Shown: positions 51,657 through 61,040, counted from the first letter of the stretch. The stretch is 64,000 nucleotides of DNA from Pseudomonas chlororaphis subsp. chlororaphis (GCF_003945765.1 NZ_CP027712.1:3782001-3846000), one strand, 5' to 3'. Program-made: numbers and translations. Notes: generated from the sequence alone by a model not told the origin.

Positions 51657-52895
51657 ATGACCGAACACCAGGTGATCAATCCATTGTCCGTAGGCGTCGA
51701 CTACGAAGCCCTGGCCGGGCGCTTCCGCCCGATCTTCAAGCGGATCGCCGCTGGCGCGGTGGAGCGCGAGCAATCGCGCAGCCTGCCGTACGAGGCGATC
51801 GGGTGGCTCAAGGAAGCCGGTTTTGGCGCGGTGCGGGTGCCGGTGGAATACGGTGGCGGCGGCGCCTCCCTGCCGCAGTTGTTCCAGTTGCTGATCGAAC
51901 TGGCCGAGGCCGACTCCAACGTGCCGCAAGCCTTGCGCGGGCATTTCGCCTTTGCCGAGGACCGCCTCAACGCTGCCCCGGGACCGGCACGGGACCTGTG
52001 GTTCAAGCGTTTCGTCGAGGGCGACATCGTCGGTTGCGCCTGGACCGAGATCGGCAGCGTGGCCATTGGCGAGGTGATCACCCAGGTCTCGCCGGCCGGC
52101 GACAAGTGGCGGCTCAACGGCGAGAAGTTCTACAGCACCGGGAGCATTTTCTCCGACTGGATCGATGTCTACGCCCGGCGCAGCGACACCGGTGGCGACG
52201 TGATCGCCGCGGTGCGCACCCGCCAGCCGGGCATCGTACAGAGCGACGACTGGGACGGCTTCGGCCAGCGCACCACGGGCAGCGGCACCTCGCGCTTTGT
52301 CGATGCCGAGGTGGAGGCCGAGAACCTTATCGACTTCGCCACCCGCTTCAAATACCAGACCGCGTTCTATCAATTGGTGCTGCTGGCGACACTGGCGGGC
52401 GTCGGCCGCGCCGCGGTGCGCGATGTGGCCCACGAGGTGCGCGCGCGCAAGCGCATCTACAGCCACGGCAACGCGCCCCGGGCCAGCGAGGATGCCCAGG
52501 TACAGCAGGTGGTCGGGGAGATCTCGGCCCTGGTGTATGCCGCCGAGGCCAGCGCGGTGCGCGCGGCGGAACCGGCGCAGCAGGCCTACCTGGCACGTTT
52601 TGCCGGGAATGACGAGGCGGAGCGGGCAGCCAATGTCGCGGCGGAAATCCAGTCGGCCACGGCCCAGGTGGTGGTCACCGAGCTGATCCAGCGCGCCACC
52701 AGCGAGCTGTTCAATGCCCTGGGCGCTTCGGATATCCGCCAGGGCAAGGCCCTCGATCGTCACTGGCGCAACGCCCGTACCCTGTCGTCGCACAACCCGG
52801 TGATCTACAAGGCGCGCATCGTCGGCGATTGGCTGATCAATGGCAGCGAACCGCCGTTCGTGTGGCAGATCGGCAACGGGCCGCAGCGCCAATAA
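51657..52895 (+). CDS. sfnB: SfnB-like acyl-CoA dehydrogenase-fold monooxygenase
   Basis: 412 residues with the acyl-CoA dehydrogenase fold used by DszC/SfnB flavin monooxygenases (AGFGAVRVPVEYGGGGASLP; AWTEIGSV near the flavin site; STGSIFSDWIDVYARR; C-terminal LDRHWRNARTLSSHNPVIYK, typical of the DszC/SfnB branch). SfnB takes part in sulfur acquisition from organosulfur compounds. ATG at 51657 has AAGGAG 8 nt upstream. Divergent from sfnG with its own sigma-54 promoter, so likely co-induced under sulfate limitation. The exact substrate is inferred only. Confidence 0.85.
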   Translation: MTEHQVINPLSVGVDYEALAGRFRPIFKRIAAGAVEREQSRSLPYEAIGWLKEAGFGAVRVPVEYGGGGASLPQLFQLLIELAEADSNVPQALRGHFAFAEDRLNAAPGPARDLWFKRFVEGDIVGCAWTEIGSVAIGEVITQVSPAGDKWRLNGEKFYSTGSIFSDWIDVYARRSDTGGDVIAAVRTRQPGIVQSDDWDGFGQRTTGSGTSRFVDAEVEAENLIDFATRFKYQTAFYQLVLLATLAGVGRAAVRDVAHEVRARKRIYSHGNAPRASEDAQVQQVVGEISALVYAAEASAVRAAEPAQQAYLARFAGNDEAERAANVAAEIQSATAQVVVTELIQRATSELFNALGASDIRQGKALDRHWRNARTLSSHNPVIYKARIVGDWLINGSEPPFVWQIGNGPQRQ

Positions 52896-52914
52896 CAGCC
52901 TCACCGCCCTCAAC

Positions 52915-52941
52915 GTAGGAGCGTCGACCGGCCGCTCCTAC
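52915..52941. repeat. Short REP-like hairpin
   Basis: GTAGGAGCG and CGCTCCTAC around TCGACCGGC, 9-bp perfect arms, 20 bp after the sfnB stop. It could also slow transcription after that gene. Confidence 0.7.
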
Positions 52942-53033
52942 AGAATGGGGACGGTCGCGGTCGTGAAAGGTTATGGGTAAGATACCGACCTTTCGCGCAG
53001 CTCTTCTGCGCCCCGCCGAAATAAGTCGATCCC

Positions 53034-53813
53034 ATGCCTTTCGAACTCAGCGTAGATTTGACCACCCTCGCCATTCTGGCCCTCGTCGCCTTCATTGCCG
53101 GTTTTATCGATGCCATTGCCGGCGGCGGCGGCCTGCTCACCACCCCGGCGCTGCTCACCGCCGGCCTGCCGCCGCACCTGGTGCTGGGCACCAACAAGCT
53201 GAGTTCGACCTTCGGCTCGGCCACCGCCAGCTTCACCTTCTACCGGCGCAAGCTGTTCCACCCGCGGCAATGGACCCACGCCATCGTCGGCACCCTGGTG
53301 GGCGCGCTGACCGGCGCGGTGGTGGCCCATTACCTGCCGGCCGAATGGCTGAACAAGATGCTGCCGGTGATCGTCTTCGCCTGTGGCGTGTACCTGCTGT
53401 TCGGCGGCACGCCGAAAGCGCCGCTGGACAGCGAAGCGCCGATCAAGAAAAAGTGGCAATCGACCCAGGGCTTCAGCCTCGGTTTCTACGACGGCGTGGC
53501 CGGCCCCGGCACTGGCGCCTTCTGGACCGTCAGCAGCCTGCTGCTCTACCCCATCGACCTGGTCAAGGCCAGCGGCGTGGCGCGCAGCATGAACTTCGTC
53601 AGCAACGCGGCGGCGCTGTCGATCTTCATTTTCTCCGGCCAGGTGGATTGGGCCATCGGCCTGAGCATGGGCCTGTCGCTGATGGTCGGCGCCTTCTTCG
53701 GCGCCCGCACCGCCATCAGCGGCGGCGCGAAATTCATTCGCCCGGTGTTCATCACCGTGGTCCTGGGCCTGACCGTGCGCCTGGCCTGGCAGCACTGGTT
53801 CAGCGCCGTTTGA
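53034..53813 (+). CDS. TSUP (TauE/SafE) family sulfite/organosulfonate permease
   Basis: 259 residues with about eight membrane helices. The two family repeats are visible as FIAGFIDAIAGGGGLLTTPA with LGTNKLSSTFGSATA, and GFYDGVAGPGTGAFWTVSSL. TSUP members export sulfite or sulfoacetate or move other anions. It lies 138 bp after the sulfur-scavenging gene, so sulfite or sulfinate handling is reasonable but not proved. A convergent terminator follows. Confidence 0.85.
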   Translation: MPFELSVDLTTLAILALVAFIAGFIDAIAGGGGLLTTPALLTAGLPPHLVLGTNKLSSTFGSATASFTFYRRKLFHPRQWTHAIVGTLVGALTGAVVAHYLPAEWLNKMLPVIVFACGVYLLFGGTPKAPLDSEAPIKKKWQSTQGFSLGFYDGVAGPGTGAFWTVSSLLLYPIDLVKASGVARSMNFVSNAAALSIFIFSGQVDWAIGLSMGLSLMVGAFFGARTAISGGAKFIRPVFITVVLGLTVRLAWQHWFSAV

Positions 53814-53825
53814 CCCACTGAAACG

Positions 53826-53861
53826 ACAGCGGGCGAACCCAGTGGATTCGCCCGCGCTGTT
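53826..53861. terminator. Intrinsic terminator between convergent genes
   Basis: ACAGC-GGGCGAA pairs with TTCGCCC-GC-GCTGT (2-base bulge) around 9 nt, followed by TGTATTTC. It lies between the permease and nudC stops. Confidence 0.75.
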
Positions 53862-53888
53862 GTATTTCGGCTTCCTTCCAGCCGGGGC

Positions 53889-54719
53889 TCAACCCGGCAA
53901 TACAGGCTCCGCCAAGCCCAGGCGCCGGGCCACATACAGATCGATAAGGTAACGGGCAATCGAGCGTGACGCCGGCAGCGGCGGCAACGCATGCACGTTG
54001 AACCACTGCGCATCCTCGATCTCGTCTTCCTGCGGCACGATCTCGCCGCCTGCGTACTCGGCATGAAAACCCAGCATCATCGAATGCGGGAACGGCCAGC
54101 ACTGGCTGCCGATGTACTGGATATTCTTGACCTCGATCTGCACCTCTTCACGCACCTCGCGCACCAGGCAGTCCTCGGCCGACTCGCCCGGTTCGGCGAA
54201 CCCGGCCAGGGTGCTGTAGACCCCGGGGACGAAACGCGGCGACCGCGCCAGCAACACCTCGTCGCCGCGAGTGATCAGCACGATCATGCTCGGCGAAATC
54301 CGCGGGTAGCTGCGCAGGTCGCAGGGCTCGCAGTACATCGCCCGCTCGCGCATCACCTGGGTCATGGGTTGGCCGCAGTTGCCGCAGAAGCGGTGCTCGC
54401 GGGCCCAGGTGCCGATCTGCGCGGCATAGCCCAGGACCTTGTACAGGGTGTGATCGCCGTCGAGCATGAACGCCCGCAGGCCTTTCCAGTTGCAGCCCGG
54501 CACCTCGGAAACGCTCTTGAGCTCCAGCAGGTACACCGGCTCGCCATCCAGGTGGCCGATGCCGTGCTCGGCGAGGATCGGCAGGTCCTGGCGCTTGAGC
54601 CATTCGCGGGGGAACAGCGCGCCGTTGTCGTCGAACAGAAAGCCCTGCGGGCCACGGGCCACGGCCCAGCCGCCGGGAAGGTCGATATCCAGTACTGCGG
54701 TGGTCCAGCGTGAAGTCAT
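53889..54719 (-). CDS. nudC: NADH pyrophosphatase / NAD-RNA decapping hydrolase
   Basis: 276 residues. The zinc ribbon is FCGNCGQ and YCEPCD. The Nudix box [20 protein letters not shown] follows at about 175, and the downstream [14 protein letters not shown] motif is the NADH-specific SQPWPFP signature with Cys in place of Pro. It hydrolyses NADH to NMNH and AMP and removes NAD caps from RNA. The start is ATG 54719, 6 bp after the crotonase stop, so the two are in one operon. Confidence 0.9.
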   Translation of the reverse strand: MTSRWTTAVLDIDLPGGWAVARGPQGFLFDDNGALFPREWLKRQDLPILAEHGIGHLDGEPVYLLELKSVSEVPGCNWKGLRAFMLDGDHTLYKVLGYAAQIGTWAREHRFCGNCGQPMTQVMRERAMYCEPCDLRSYPRISPSMIVLITRGDEVLLARSPRFVPGVYSTLAGFAEPGESAEDCLVREVREEVQIEVKNIQYIGSQCWPFPHSMMLGFHAEYAGGEIVPQEDEIEDAQWFNVHALPPLPASRSIARYLIDLYVARRLGLAEPVLPG

Positions 54720-54725
54720 GTTCAA

Positions 54726-55538
54726 TCAGTCCAGAAATTCAGGTTTCTGTTTGCTCATATGGGCGGCCATGGCCACGCGCAGGTCGGTGGATTGCAGCAT
54801 GGCGGCGTTCCAGGTAGCGATGTATTCCAGGCCGTCGTCGATGCGATGGTCGCGCATGTAGCTGATCATTTCCTTGGTACCGCTGACGGCGATCGGCGAC
54901 TTGCTGGCGATTTCCCAGGCAATGCCCATCACGCCGTCGAGCAGGCTTTCGCTGTCGGCGTAGGTGCGATTGACCAGGCCGATGCTGCGTGCCTCCTCGG
55001 CGCCGAAGGTGCGCCCAGTGTAAGCCAGTTCGCGCAGCATGCCGTCACCGATGATACGCGGCAAACGTTGCAACGTGCCGACATCGGCGGCCATGCCGAT
55101 ATCGATTTCCTTGATCGAGAATTGCGCGTCCGCGGCAGCGTAGCGCATGTCGCAGGCAGCGATCAGGTCGATGGCGCCGCCCAGGCAGTAGCCCTGGATC
55201 GCCGCCAGCACCGGCTTGCGGCAGTTGTCGACGGCATTGAAGGATGCCTGCAGCTGCAGGATCTTGCGCCGCAGCAGGCGCGCGTTGCGCCCGACGTCCT
55301 TGCCCAGTTCGTTGGCCACGCCGGCCAGCATCATCAGGTCGATGCCCGAGGAAAAGTGCTTGCCGGCACCGCTCAGCACCACCACGCGGACCGCGTCGGT
55401 ATCGTCGATCCAGCGGAAGATCTCGATGATCTCGCTCCAGAACGCGGCGTTCATCGAGTTGATCTTTTCCGGCCGGTTGATCTGCACATGGGCGATGTTG
55501 TCAGAAAGTTCGACGCGAAAGGCTTGATATTCGGACAT
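54726..55538 (-). CDS. Enoyl-CoA hydratase/isomerase (crotonase fold)
   Basis: 270 residues. VLSGAGKHFSSGIDLMMLAG forms the first oxyanion-hole segment, and AAIQGYCLGGAIDLIAACDM the second. KEIDIGMAADVGTLQRLPRI carries the aspartate pattern (IDIGMAADVG) of delta3,5-delta2,4-dienoyl-CoA isomerases (ECH1-like). It probably isomerises dienoyl-CoA in unsaturated fatty-acid oxidation. ATG at 55538 is chosen where homology begins. The nudC gene follows. Confidence 0.87.
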   Translation of the reverse strand: MSEYQAFRVELSDNIAHVQINRPEKINSMNAAFWSEIIEIFRWIDDTDAVRVVVLSGAGKHFSSGIDLMMLAGVANELGKDVGRNARLLRRKILQLQASFNAVDNCRKPVLAAIQGYCLGGAIDLIAACDMRYAAADAQFSIKEIDIGMAADVGTLQRLPRIIGDGMLRELAYTGRTFGAEEARSIGLVNRTYADSESLLDGVMGIAWEIASKSPIAVSGTKEMISYMRDHRIDDGLEYIATWNAAMLQSTDLRVAMAAHMSKQKPEFLD

Positions 55539-55651
55539 GGCAGCATTCCTTACCGGGCAAAAAAATGAGGCCGAACTATAGCAAGGGCCTGTGCCGCGCA
55601 GTAAGGCAGCGCATCGGCCAAAACCGGGACTGCTCTCTCCTGCAAAAGCAA

Positions 55652-56434
55652 TCAGGGGATTTTGTGGGCCCAGAACGCCGCGGTTTCGTAAGGCACGCTG
55701 ACCACGCATTTATCCCGCAGCTCCGGTTCTTCGGCGATCAAGGCGGCGATCTGCCGGTCGACCTCCGCCCTCTGCGCATCCGGCAAGGCCGCAATAAAGC
55801 TGGTGGAGCGCACCCGATCGAAAATCACGTTCTGCGGCGCGCCGCTGTGGCTGTTGCGAAAGTGCTGCTCCTGCAAGGGCGTGAAACTCGGATGGGGAAA
55901 GGCCTGGCGCCAGGCCCCGGTGTAATAGCGCGGCGTGTCGCCTTGCAGGGCGTTGACGATCCGATCCAGGCGCTGCACCCACGGCACCCGCGCATCGCGC
56001 AGGTTCCACACCAGGCCCAGGCGGCCGCCCGGCTTGAGCACCCGGGCGATTTCGCTCAACGCCTCATGGCTGGCGAACCAGTGAAAGGCCTGAGCGCAGA
56101 CCACGGCGTCCACCGATTCGTCGGCCAGCGCAATAGCAGTGGCGGTGCCGCTCAGGGTTTCGGCCTGGGGATAGCTGGCGGCGAGCCTGGCGCGCATCTG
56201 CGCCACCGGCTCCACGGCAATCACCCGCGCCCCGGTCGCCAGCAGGCGCCCGGTGAACTTGCCGGTGCCGGCGCCGAGATCGACCGCCACCTGGCCGGCC
56301 TGCAAGCCCAGGCTTGTGCGCAGCCACTGGTCCAGTGCCGGCGGGTAGTCCGGGCGGCCACGCACATAGGTGTCGGCCGCGCCCTTGTAGCCGTCGGCGG
56401 CAGCATGATGGATCGCAGGTTGCGGGTCTTTCAT
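55652..56434 (-). CDS. SAM-dependent methyltransferase, class I
   Basis: 260 residues with the Rossmann motif VAVDLGAGTGKFTGRLLATG (motif I), VIAVEPVAQM (motif II), VDAVVCAQAFHWF and LKPGGRLGLVWN. The family is annotated as UbiE/methyltransferase type 11 (DUF-like C-terminus with RVRSTSFI and the final FWAHKIP). The substrate is not predictable. It is a lone gene; the crotonase is 114 bp away in the same direction with its own leader. Confidence 0.82.
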   Translation of the reverse strand: MKDPQPAIHHAAADGYKGAADTYVRGRPDYPPALDQWLRTSLGLQAGQVAVDLGAGTGKFTGRLLATGARVIAVEPVAQMRARLAASYPQAETLSGTATAIALADESVDAVVCAQAFHWFASHEALSEIARVLKPGGRLGLVWNLRDARVPWVQRLDRIVNALQGDTPRYYTGAWRQAFPHPSFTPLQEQHFRNSHSGAPQNVIFDRVRSTSFIAALPDAQRAEVDRQIAALIAEEPELRDKCVVSVPYETAAFWAHKIP

Positions 56435-56579
56435 CGGTCGGCTCCAGATCATTGGCCAGTGCTGCCCAGCATAGCCCCGCCCAGGCGACTGACGGCATGA
56501 AAAATCTGTCAGTTTGGGCAGCGCGGCCAGGGCGATGGACCTTTAATGGAGGGACCGCTATCCGCATGGAGACCGCGCG

Positions 56580-56840
56580 ATGAACATCCCTGCCCTCGTC
56601 TTCGGCGCCCCGCTGCTGCTCGCCGGCGGCCTGCTGACGACCTTGCTGGCGGTCGCCGCCAACTGCCCGGACGGCCAGGTCTGGGACAGCAAGAACCAGC
56701 GCTGCGTCAGCCAGCGCACCACCCGGCTACCGGACGCCAACCGCACCGACCAGGCCAGTGGCCTGCTCCCCCATGACCGCTATGAAGAGGCCATCGCCGC
56801 TGGCGGCAAGACCCGAGGTCAGTCGATTCCCACGCCCTGA
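56580..56840 (+). CDS. Small exported hypothetical protein
   Basis: 86 residues. A hydrophobic N-terminus (ALVFGAPLLLAGGLLTTLLA) followed by VAANCPDGQVWDSKNQRCV suggests a signal peptide and two cysteines in a CPxGQxWD...C spacing, reminiscent of chitin-binding/peritrophin-like loops but too short to assign. The start has no strong ribosome site. Function unknown. It precedes pncA by 78 bp and may be cotranscribed. Confidence 0.6.
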   Translation: MNIPALVFGAPLLLAGGLLTTLLAVAANCPDGQVWDSKNQRCVSQRTTRLPDANRTDQASGLLPHDRYEEAIAAGGKTRGQSIPTP

Positions 56841-56918
56841 CCGGCGGAACGGCGCCATGGAACGGGCACGCTATGCTCTGGGAGAATGGACTCATTGCTC
56901 AACCCAGGGAGCTTGCAC

Positions 56919-57581
56919 ATGCCTACTGCCAAAACCGCCAGCAGCCGCCGCTCACGCAAGGCGCTGCTGGTCATCGACGTACAGAACGACTTCATCCCCG
57001 GTGGCGCGCTGGCCGTGCCCGGAGGCGACCAGATCGTGCCCTTGATCAATCGCCTGGGCAGCCACTTCAAGCAGGTGGTGATCGCCCAGGACTGGCACCC
57101 GGCCGGGCATATCTCGTTCGCCTCCAGCCACGACGGCCACGCACCGAACGACATCATCCAATTGCCCTATGGTCCGCAGGTGCTGTGGCCGGACCATTGC
57201 GTACAGGCCAGCCGTGGCGCCGAACTGCACCCCAAGCTCAACCTGCCCCACGCCCAGTTGATCCTGCGCAAGGGTTGCAATCCGGATATCGACAGTTACT
57301 CGGCCTTCGTCGAGGCGGACCGCAGCACCACGACCGGCCTGGCCGGCTACCTGAGCCAGCGCGGCATCGACACGGTGTATCTGGTGGGGCTGGCCCTGGA
57401 CTACTGCGTGGCCTGGTCGGCGCTGGATGCGCGGGCGGCGGGGTTCAATACCTTCGTGATCGTCGATGCCTGCCGGGCCATCGACATGGACGGCTCGCTG
57501 GACAAGGCCACCCGGCAGATGCGCGCGGCGGGGGTGAACCTGATCAAGGCCAGCGAGCTGCAGCCGACCGCATTGTGCTGA
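56919..57581 (+). CDS. pncA: Nicotinamidase
   Basis: 220 residues, isochorismatase-like hydrolase. The catalytic triad is D in LLVIDVQNDF, K in ILRKGCNPD, and C in LALDYCVAWSAL. The metal-site residues lie in QDWHPAGHISF. It hydrolyses nicotinamide to nicotinate for NAD salvage. ATG at 56919 has AGGGAG upstream. Convergent with the kinase gene across a strong terminator. Confidence 0.92.
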   Translation: MPTAKTASSRRSRKALLVIDVQNDFIPGGALAVPGGDQIVPLINRLGSHFKQVVIAQDWHPAGHISFASSHDGHAPNDIIQLPYGPQVLWPDHCVQASRGAELHPKLNLPHAQLILRKGCNPDIDSYSAFVEADRSTTTGLAGYLSQRGIDTVYLVGLALDYCVAWSALDARAAGFNTFVIVDACRAIDMDGSLDKATRQMRAAGVNLIKASELQPTALC

Positions 57582-57608
57582 TGCAACACCTTCCCTAAAC
57601 GCCGGTGT

Positions 57609-57641
57609 GCCGGGCATTCCCCATCGCCGGGGGTGCCCGGC
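57609..57641. terminator. Hairpin between convergent pncA and kinase genes
   Basis: GCCGGGCA pairs with TGCCCGGC around a CCCC/GGGG extension, 28 bp after pncA and 6 bp before the kinase stop. It works in both directions, though the T-tracts are short. Confidence 0.65.
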
Positions 57642-57646
57642 GAGGC

Positions 57647-58948
57647 TCAGGCCGGCATCGGCAGCCACAGGCGGAAACGCGCGCCGCCCAGCGGTGAGGC
57701 TTCGACGGTCAGGGTTCCGCCCTGGGCTTCCAGGGCCCGGCGGCTGATGGCCAGGCCGAGGCCGAAGCCGCCGGTGGCGCGATCGCGGCTGCGGTCCAGG
57801 CGGTAAAAGGGTTCGAACACCCGCTCGCGCTCGTCGTCGGGAATGCCGATGCCATCGTCGTCGACCCAGATTTCACAGCCGCGCTCGCTGACGTGCACCC
57901 CCACCTGGATACGCTTTTCGCAATAGCGCGTGGCGTTGCGCAGCAGGTTCTGGATCGCCCGGGCGGTCAGCCGCGGGTCGAGGCTGAAGCGCTCCAGGCT
58001 GCCGTGCAGCAGCACATCGATGACGATGTCCGGGGATTCCAGTTCGTCGTCGACGCTGCCGAGGATGCTGTCGATGAACTCGTCCAGCGACACCTCGACC
58101 TGCTCCGGCAACTGCGCCGGGATCTGCAGACGGCTGTAGGACAGCAGCTCGAGCACCAGTTCGTCCAGCTCGCGAATATGCGCCACCAGCCCTTGCAGGC
58201 GCTCGCGGCTGGTGGCCGGCAGGTCGTCGGAGAGCGCCAGCGCCAGGCCGAAGTCGAGACGGGTCAAGGGCGTGCGCAGCTCGTGGGACACCGCGTTGAG
58301 CAGGTCGCGTTGCTGGTTCAGCAGGTTCTCGATGTCGCCGGCCATGGTGTCGAAGACATTGGCCAGGCTGCCGATATTGGAGCTCGAGGGGATCTGCGTG
58401 CGCTCGCTCAAATGGCCCTTGCCGAAACGCTCGGCGGCGTGCTTCAGGCGCTCCAGGTCGCGCCAGTGCGGCCGTAGCCAGAGCAACAGGCAGGCGAGCA
58501 TGGTCGCGCCGATCAGCACGTTGATGCTCCAGTACAGCAGGCTGACGTCGATCGGGTCCGGCGGCACCACCATCTGCACTGCCATCTGCTCGTCCAGCGG
58601 CGCCACCGCGAGGGTGCGCCAGCCCCAGTCGCCGACCCGCACCACGTTCTCGCCGCGTTGCAGGCGTTCGCGCTCGTACAGGGTGAAATCGGCATCGTCG
58701 TTGCGGGTCAGGACGATGTGCAGCGGCTGGAATTCCTGGTCCATCTCCGCGGCCAGGGCCGGCCACTGCTCCGAGGGCACACCGCGAAACTGCTTGACGA
58801 TCAGGGTCTGCAGGCCCCGGGAATAATCCAGGTTGTAAGTGACGAAACGCTCGTGGAAGACCTTCACCACCAGCTCCGGCACCAGGTAGATCGCCGCGCT
58901 GAACGAGACGATGGTCACCAGGTACAGGCGAATCAGGATTCTCAGCAT
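57647..58948 (-). CDS. OmpR-partner sensor histidine kinase (RstB-like)
   Basis: 433 residues. Two membrane helices (LIRLYLVTIVSFSAAIYLVP; SINVLIGATMLACLLLWLRP) flank a periplasmic sensor of about 130 residues. HAMP, then HisKA with NAVSHELRTPLTRLDFGLAL, and HATPase_c (LLRNATRYC, DDDGIGIPDDER, GFGLGLAISRRA) complete it. ATG at 58948 is used. It is 4 bp after its response regulator and divergent from an RND operon, which is a likely target. Confidence 0.87.
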   Translation of the reverse strand: MLRILIRLYLVTIVSFSAAIYLVPELVVKVFHERFVTYNLDYSRGLQTLIVKQFRGVPSEQWPALAAEMDQEFQPLHIVLTRNDDADFTLYERERLQRGENVVRVGDWGWRTLAVAPLDEQMAVQMVVPPDPIDVSLLYWSINVLIGATMLACLLLWLRPHWRDLERLKHAAERFGKGHLSERTQIPSSSNIGSLANVFDTMAGDIENLLNQQRDLLNAVSHELRTPLTRLDFGLALALSDDLPATSRERLQGLVAHIRELDELVLELLSYSRLQIPAQLPEQVEVSLDEFIDSILGSVDDELESPDIVIDVLLHGSLERFSLDPRLTARAIQNLLRNATRYCEKRIQVGVHVSERGCEIWVDDDGIGIPDDERERVFEPFYRLDRSRDRATGGFGLGLAISRRALEAQGGTLTVEASPLGGARFRLWLPMPA

Positions 58949-58952
58949 CGAC

Positions 58953-59654
58953 TCAGCATTCCCATTCGGAACGACTGAACAGGTAACCCTTGCCCCACAC
59001 GGTCTTGATCTTGCGCGCCTCGCCGGCATGGTCGTCGAACTTGCGCCGCAGCTTGGAAATCGCCACGTCCACCGAGCGGTCGGTGCCGTTGAACTCGATG
59101 CCCCGCAGGCGTTGCAGGATCTGGTCGCGGCTCAGCACCTCGCCGGCATGCCGGGCCAGCACCACCAGCAGGTTGTATTCGCCGCTGGACAGCTCCACCA
59201 GTTGGTCGCGCCAGCTCACGGTGCGCTCCGACAGGTCGATGCACAGGTTGCCCATGAGGATCCGGTCGCTGGCGGTCTGCGGCTCGCCGAGGCTGCTGCG
59301 GCGCAACAGGGTGCGCACTCGCGCCAGCAGCACCCGCGGCTCGCAAGGCTTTGTCACATAATCGTCGGCGCCCATTTCCAGACCCAGCACCTGATCATGG
59401 CTATCATCACGGGCGGTCAGCATCAGGATCGGCAGCGACGCCGAATCGGCCCGCAGCAGGCGGCAGACCTGCAGGCCGTCGAGGCCGGGCAACATCAGGT
59501 CGAGAATCACCAGGTCCGGCGGGTTGACCCGCGCCCGTTCGCGCACCTGGTCGCCGCGGCTGATGACATTGACCTGATAGCCGTTGCGCTCCAGGTAACT
59601 GGCGATCAGTTCGGAGAGCGCGGAGTCGTCTTCGACCAGAAGGATGTTGGGCAT
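58953..59654 (-). CDS. OmpR-family response regulator
   Basis: 233 residues. REC domain with phospho-acceptor Asp52 in VILDLMLPGLDG and Lys in YVTKPCEPR. The C-terminal winged helix holds ELSSGEYNLLVVLARHAGEV and RSVDVAISKLRRKFDD. It should bind tandem direct repeats; TTCACAC repeats lie in the divergent region. RstA-like by sequence style. The gene pair probably controls the neighbouring efflux operon. Confidence 0.88.
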   Translation of the reverse strand: MPNILLVEDDSALSELIASYLERNGYQVNVISRGDQVRERARVNPPDLVILDLMLPGLDGLQVCRLLRADSASLPILMLTARDDSHDQVLGLEMGADDYVTKPCEPRVLLARVRTLLRRSSLGEPQTASDRILMGNLCIDLSERTVSWRDQLVELSSGEYNLLVVLARHAGEVLSRDQILQRLRGIEFNGTDRSVDVAISKLRRKFDDHAGEARKIKTVWGKGYLFSRSEWEC

Positions 59655-59779
59655 GGGAATTGAAGTCTTTGAGTGAATAAAAACACAGCGACAACGTTCC
59701 TTAGAATGTTCCCTGGGAAGCCGTCGCCCGATCAGCGAGGCACAAAGGATATACAACCTCGCGCCCGCCCGAGCATTCG

Positions 59780-59818
59780 TTTCACACTTTTTCACACAGC
59801 ACCTACACAGCTTCACAG
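59780..59818 (+). promoter_or_regulatory. TTCACAC direct repeats upstream of the RND operon
   Basis: TTTCACAC occurs at 59780 and 59790 (10 bp apart), with TTCACAG at 59812. OmpR-family regulators bind such 10-11 bp-spaced direct repeats. The site is about 55-90 bp before the adaptor gene and on the far side of the response regulator gene. Confidence 0.4.
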
Positions 59819-59870
59819 CGGTCCTGGCGGCATGCCCTTAGCATGCCGCAGTCATCATTGGGGTATCAGC

Positions 59871-61028
59871 ATGTCGAAAAACCTGTTTGCGCCGTTCTGC
59901 CTGTTGTTGCTGGCAGCCGCGCTGAGCGCTTGCGACCAGGCCTCCACCGCCGAAGAACAGGCGCCGTTGGCCAAGGTCCGGATCGAAACCGTCGAGACTC
60001 GCCCGCTGTCGATCAGCAGCGAACTGAGCGGGCGCATCGCCGCGCCGCGTATCGCCGAGGTGCGCGCACGGGTGGCTGGGGTGGTGCTGCAACGGACCTT
60101 CCGCGAAGGCACCGACGTCAAGCAGGGCGACGTGCTGTTTCGCATCGATCCGGCACCGTTCAAGGCCGACCTCGACAGCGCCCTGGCCAGCCTGCGCAAG
60201 GCCGAGGCCAACGCTTTCCAGGCCCGCTTGCAGGAGCAGCGCTACGCCCAGTTGATCGCAGACCAAGCCATCAGCGCCCAGGAATACGACAACGCCCGGG
60301 CCAACGCGCGCCAGACCGCCGCCGACGTAGCCGCCAACCAGGCCGCCGTGCAGCGCGCCCGGCTGAACCTGGGCTATGCCACCGTCACCGCGCCGATTTC
60401 CGGGCGCGTCGGCCGCGCCCTGGTCACCGAAGGCGCACTGGTGGGCCAGAACGAAACCACGCCGCTGGCGCTGATCCAGCAACTGGACCCGATCCACGCC
60501 GACCTCACCCAGTCGACCCGCGAGCTCAACGACCTGCGCCGCGCCTTCCGCGCCGGCCAGTTGCAGCAGGTCGGCCAGGACCAGGCCAAGGCCACGCTGA
60601 TCCAGGACGACGGCAGCCTCTACCCGCTGCCGGGCAAGCTGCTGTTCGCCGACCTCAGCGTCGACCCGAGCACCGGCCAGATCATCCTGCGCAGCGAGTT
60701 CCCCAACCCGGACCTCGACCTGCTGCCCGGCAGCTTCATTCGCGTACGCCTGGAGCAGGCGGTGAACCGCCAGGGCATCAGCGTGCCGCAGCGGGCCATC
60801 CAGCGCGACAGCGCCGGCATCGCCCAGGTGCTGCTGGTGGATGCCGAGCAGCGGGTGGTGCAGCGTCCGGTGCAACTGGGCGCCGTGCAACAGGACCGCT
60901 GGATCGTCAGCGACGGCCTCAAGGCCGGCGACCGTATCGTCGTCGAGGGCCTGCAGCACGCCCGTCCGGGCGAAAAGGTGCAGATCGACGACAGCCCTCT
61001 TCCCCTTGCCCAGACCACTGGACAGTAG
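59871..61028 (+). CDS. RND efflux periplasmic adaptor (AcrA/MexC type)
   Basis: 385 residues. The lipobox is LLLAAALSACDQA. RVAGVVLQRTFREGTDVKQG is the first lipoyl half, a coiled-coil hairpin follows (about 105-155), and VTAPISGRVGRALVTEGALV is the second half. The ATG at 59871 begins at the signal. It is a second RND system in the window, different from MexE, and its partner is MexD-like. It is divergent from a two-component system. Confidence 0.87.
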   Translation: MSKNLFAPFCLLLLAAALSACDQASTAEEQAPLAKVRIETVETRPLSISSELSGRIAAPRIAEVRARVAGVVLQRTFREGTDVKQGDVLFRIDPAPFKADLDSALASLRKAEANAFQARLQEQRYAQLIADQAISAQEYDNARANARQTAADVAANQAAVQRARLNLGYATVTAPISGRVGRALVTEGALVGQNETTPLALIQQLDPIHADLTQSTRELNDLRRAFRAGQLQQVGQDQAKATLIQDDGSLYPLPGKLLFADLSVDPSTGQIILRSEFPNPDLDLLPGSFIRVRLEQAVNRQGISVPQRAIQRDSAGIAQVLLVDAEQRVVQRPVQLGAVQQDRWIVSDGLKAGDRIVVEGLQHARPGEKVQIDDSPLPLAQTTGQ

Positions 61029-61040
61029 GTAGGAACCCTC

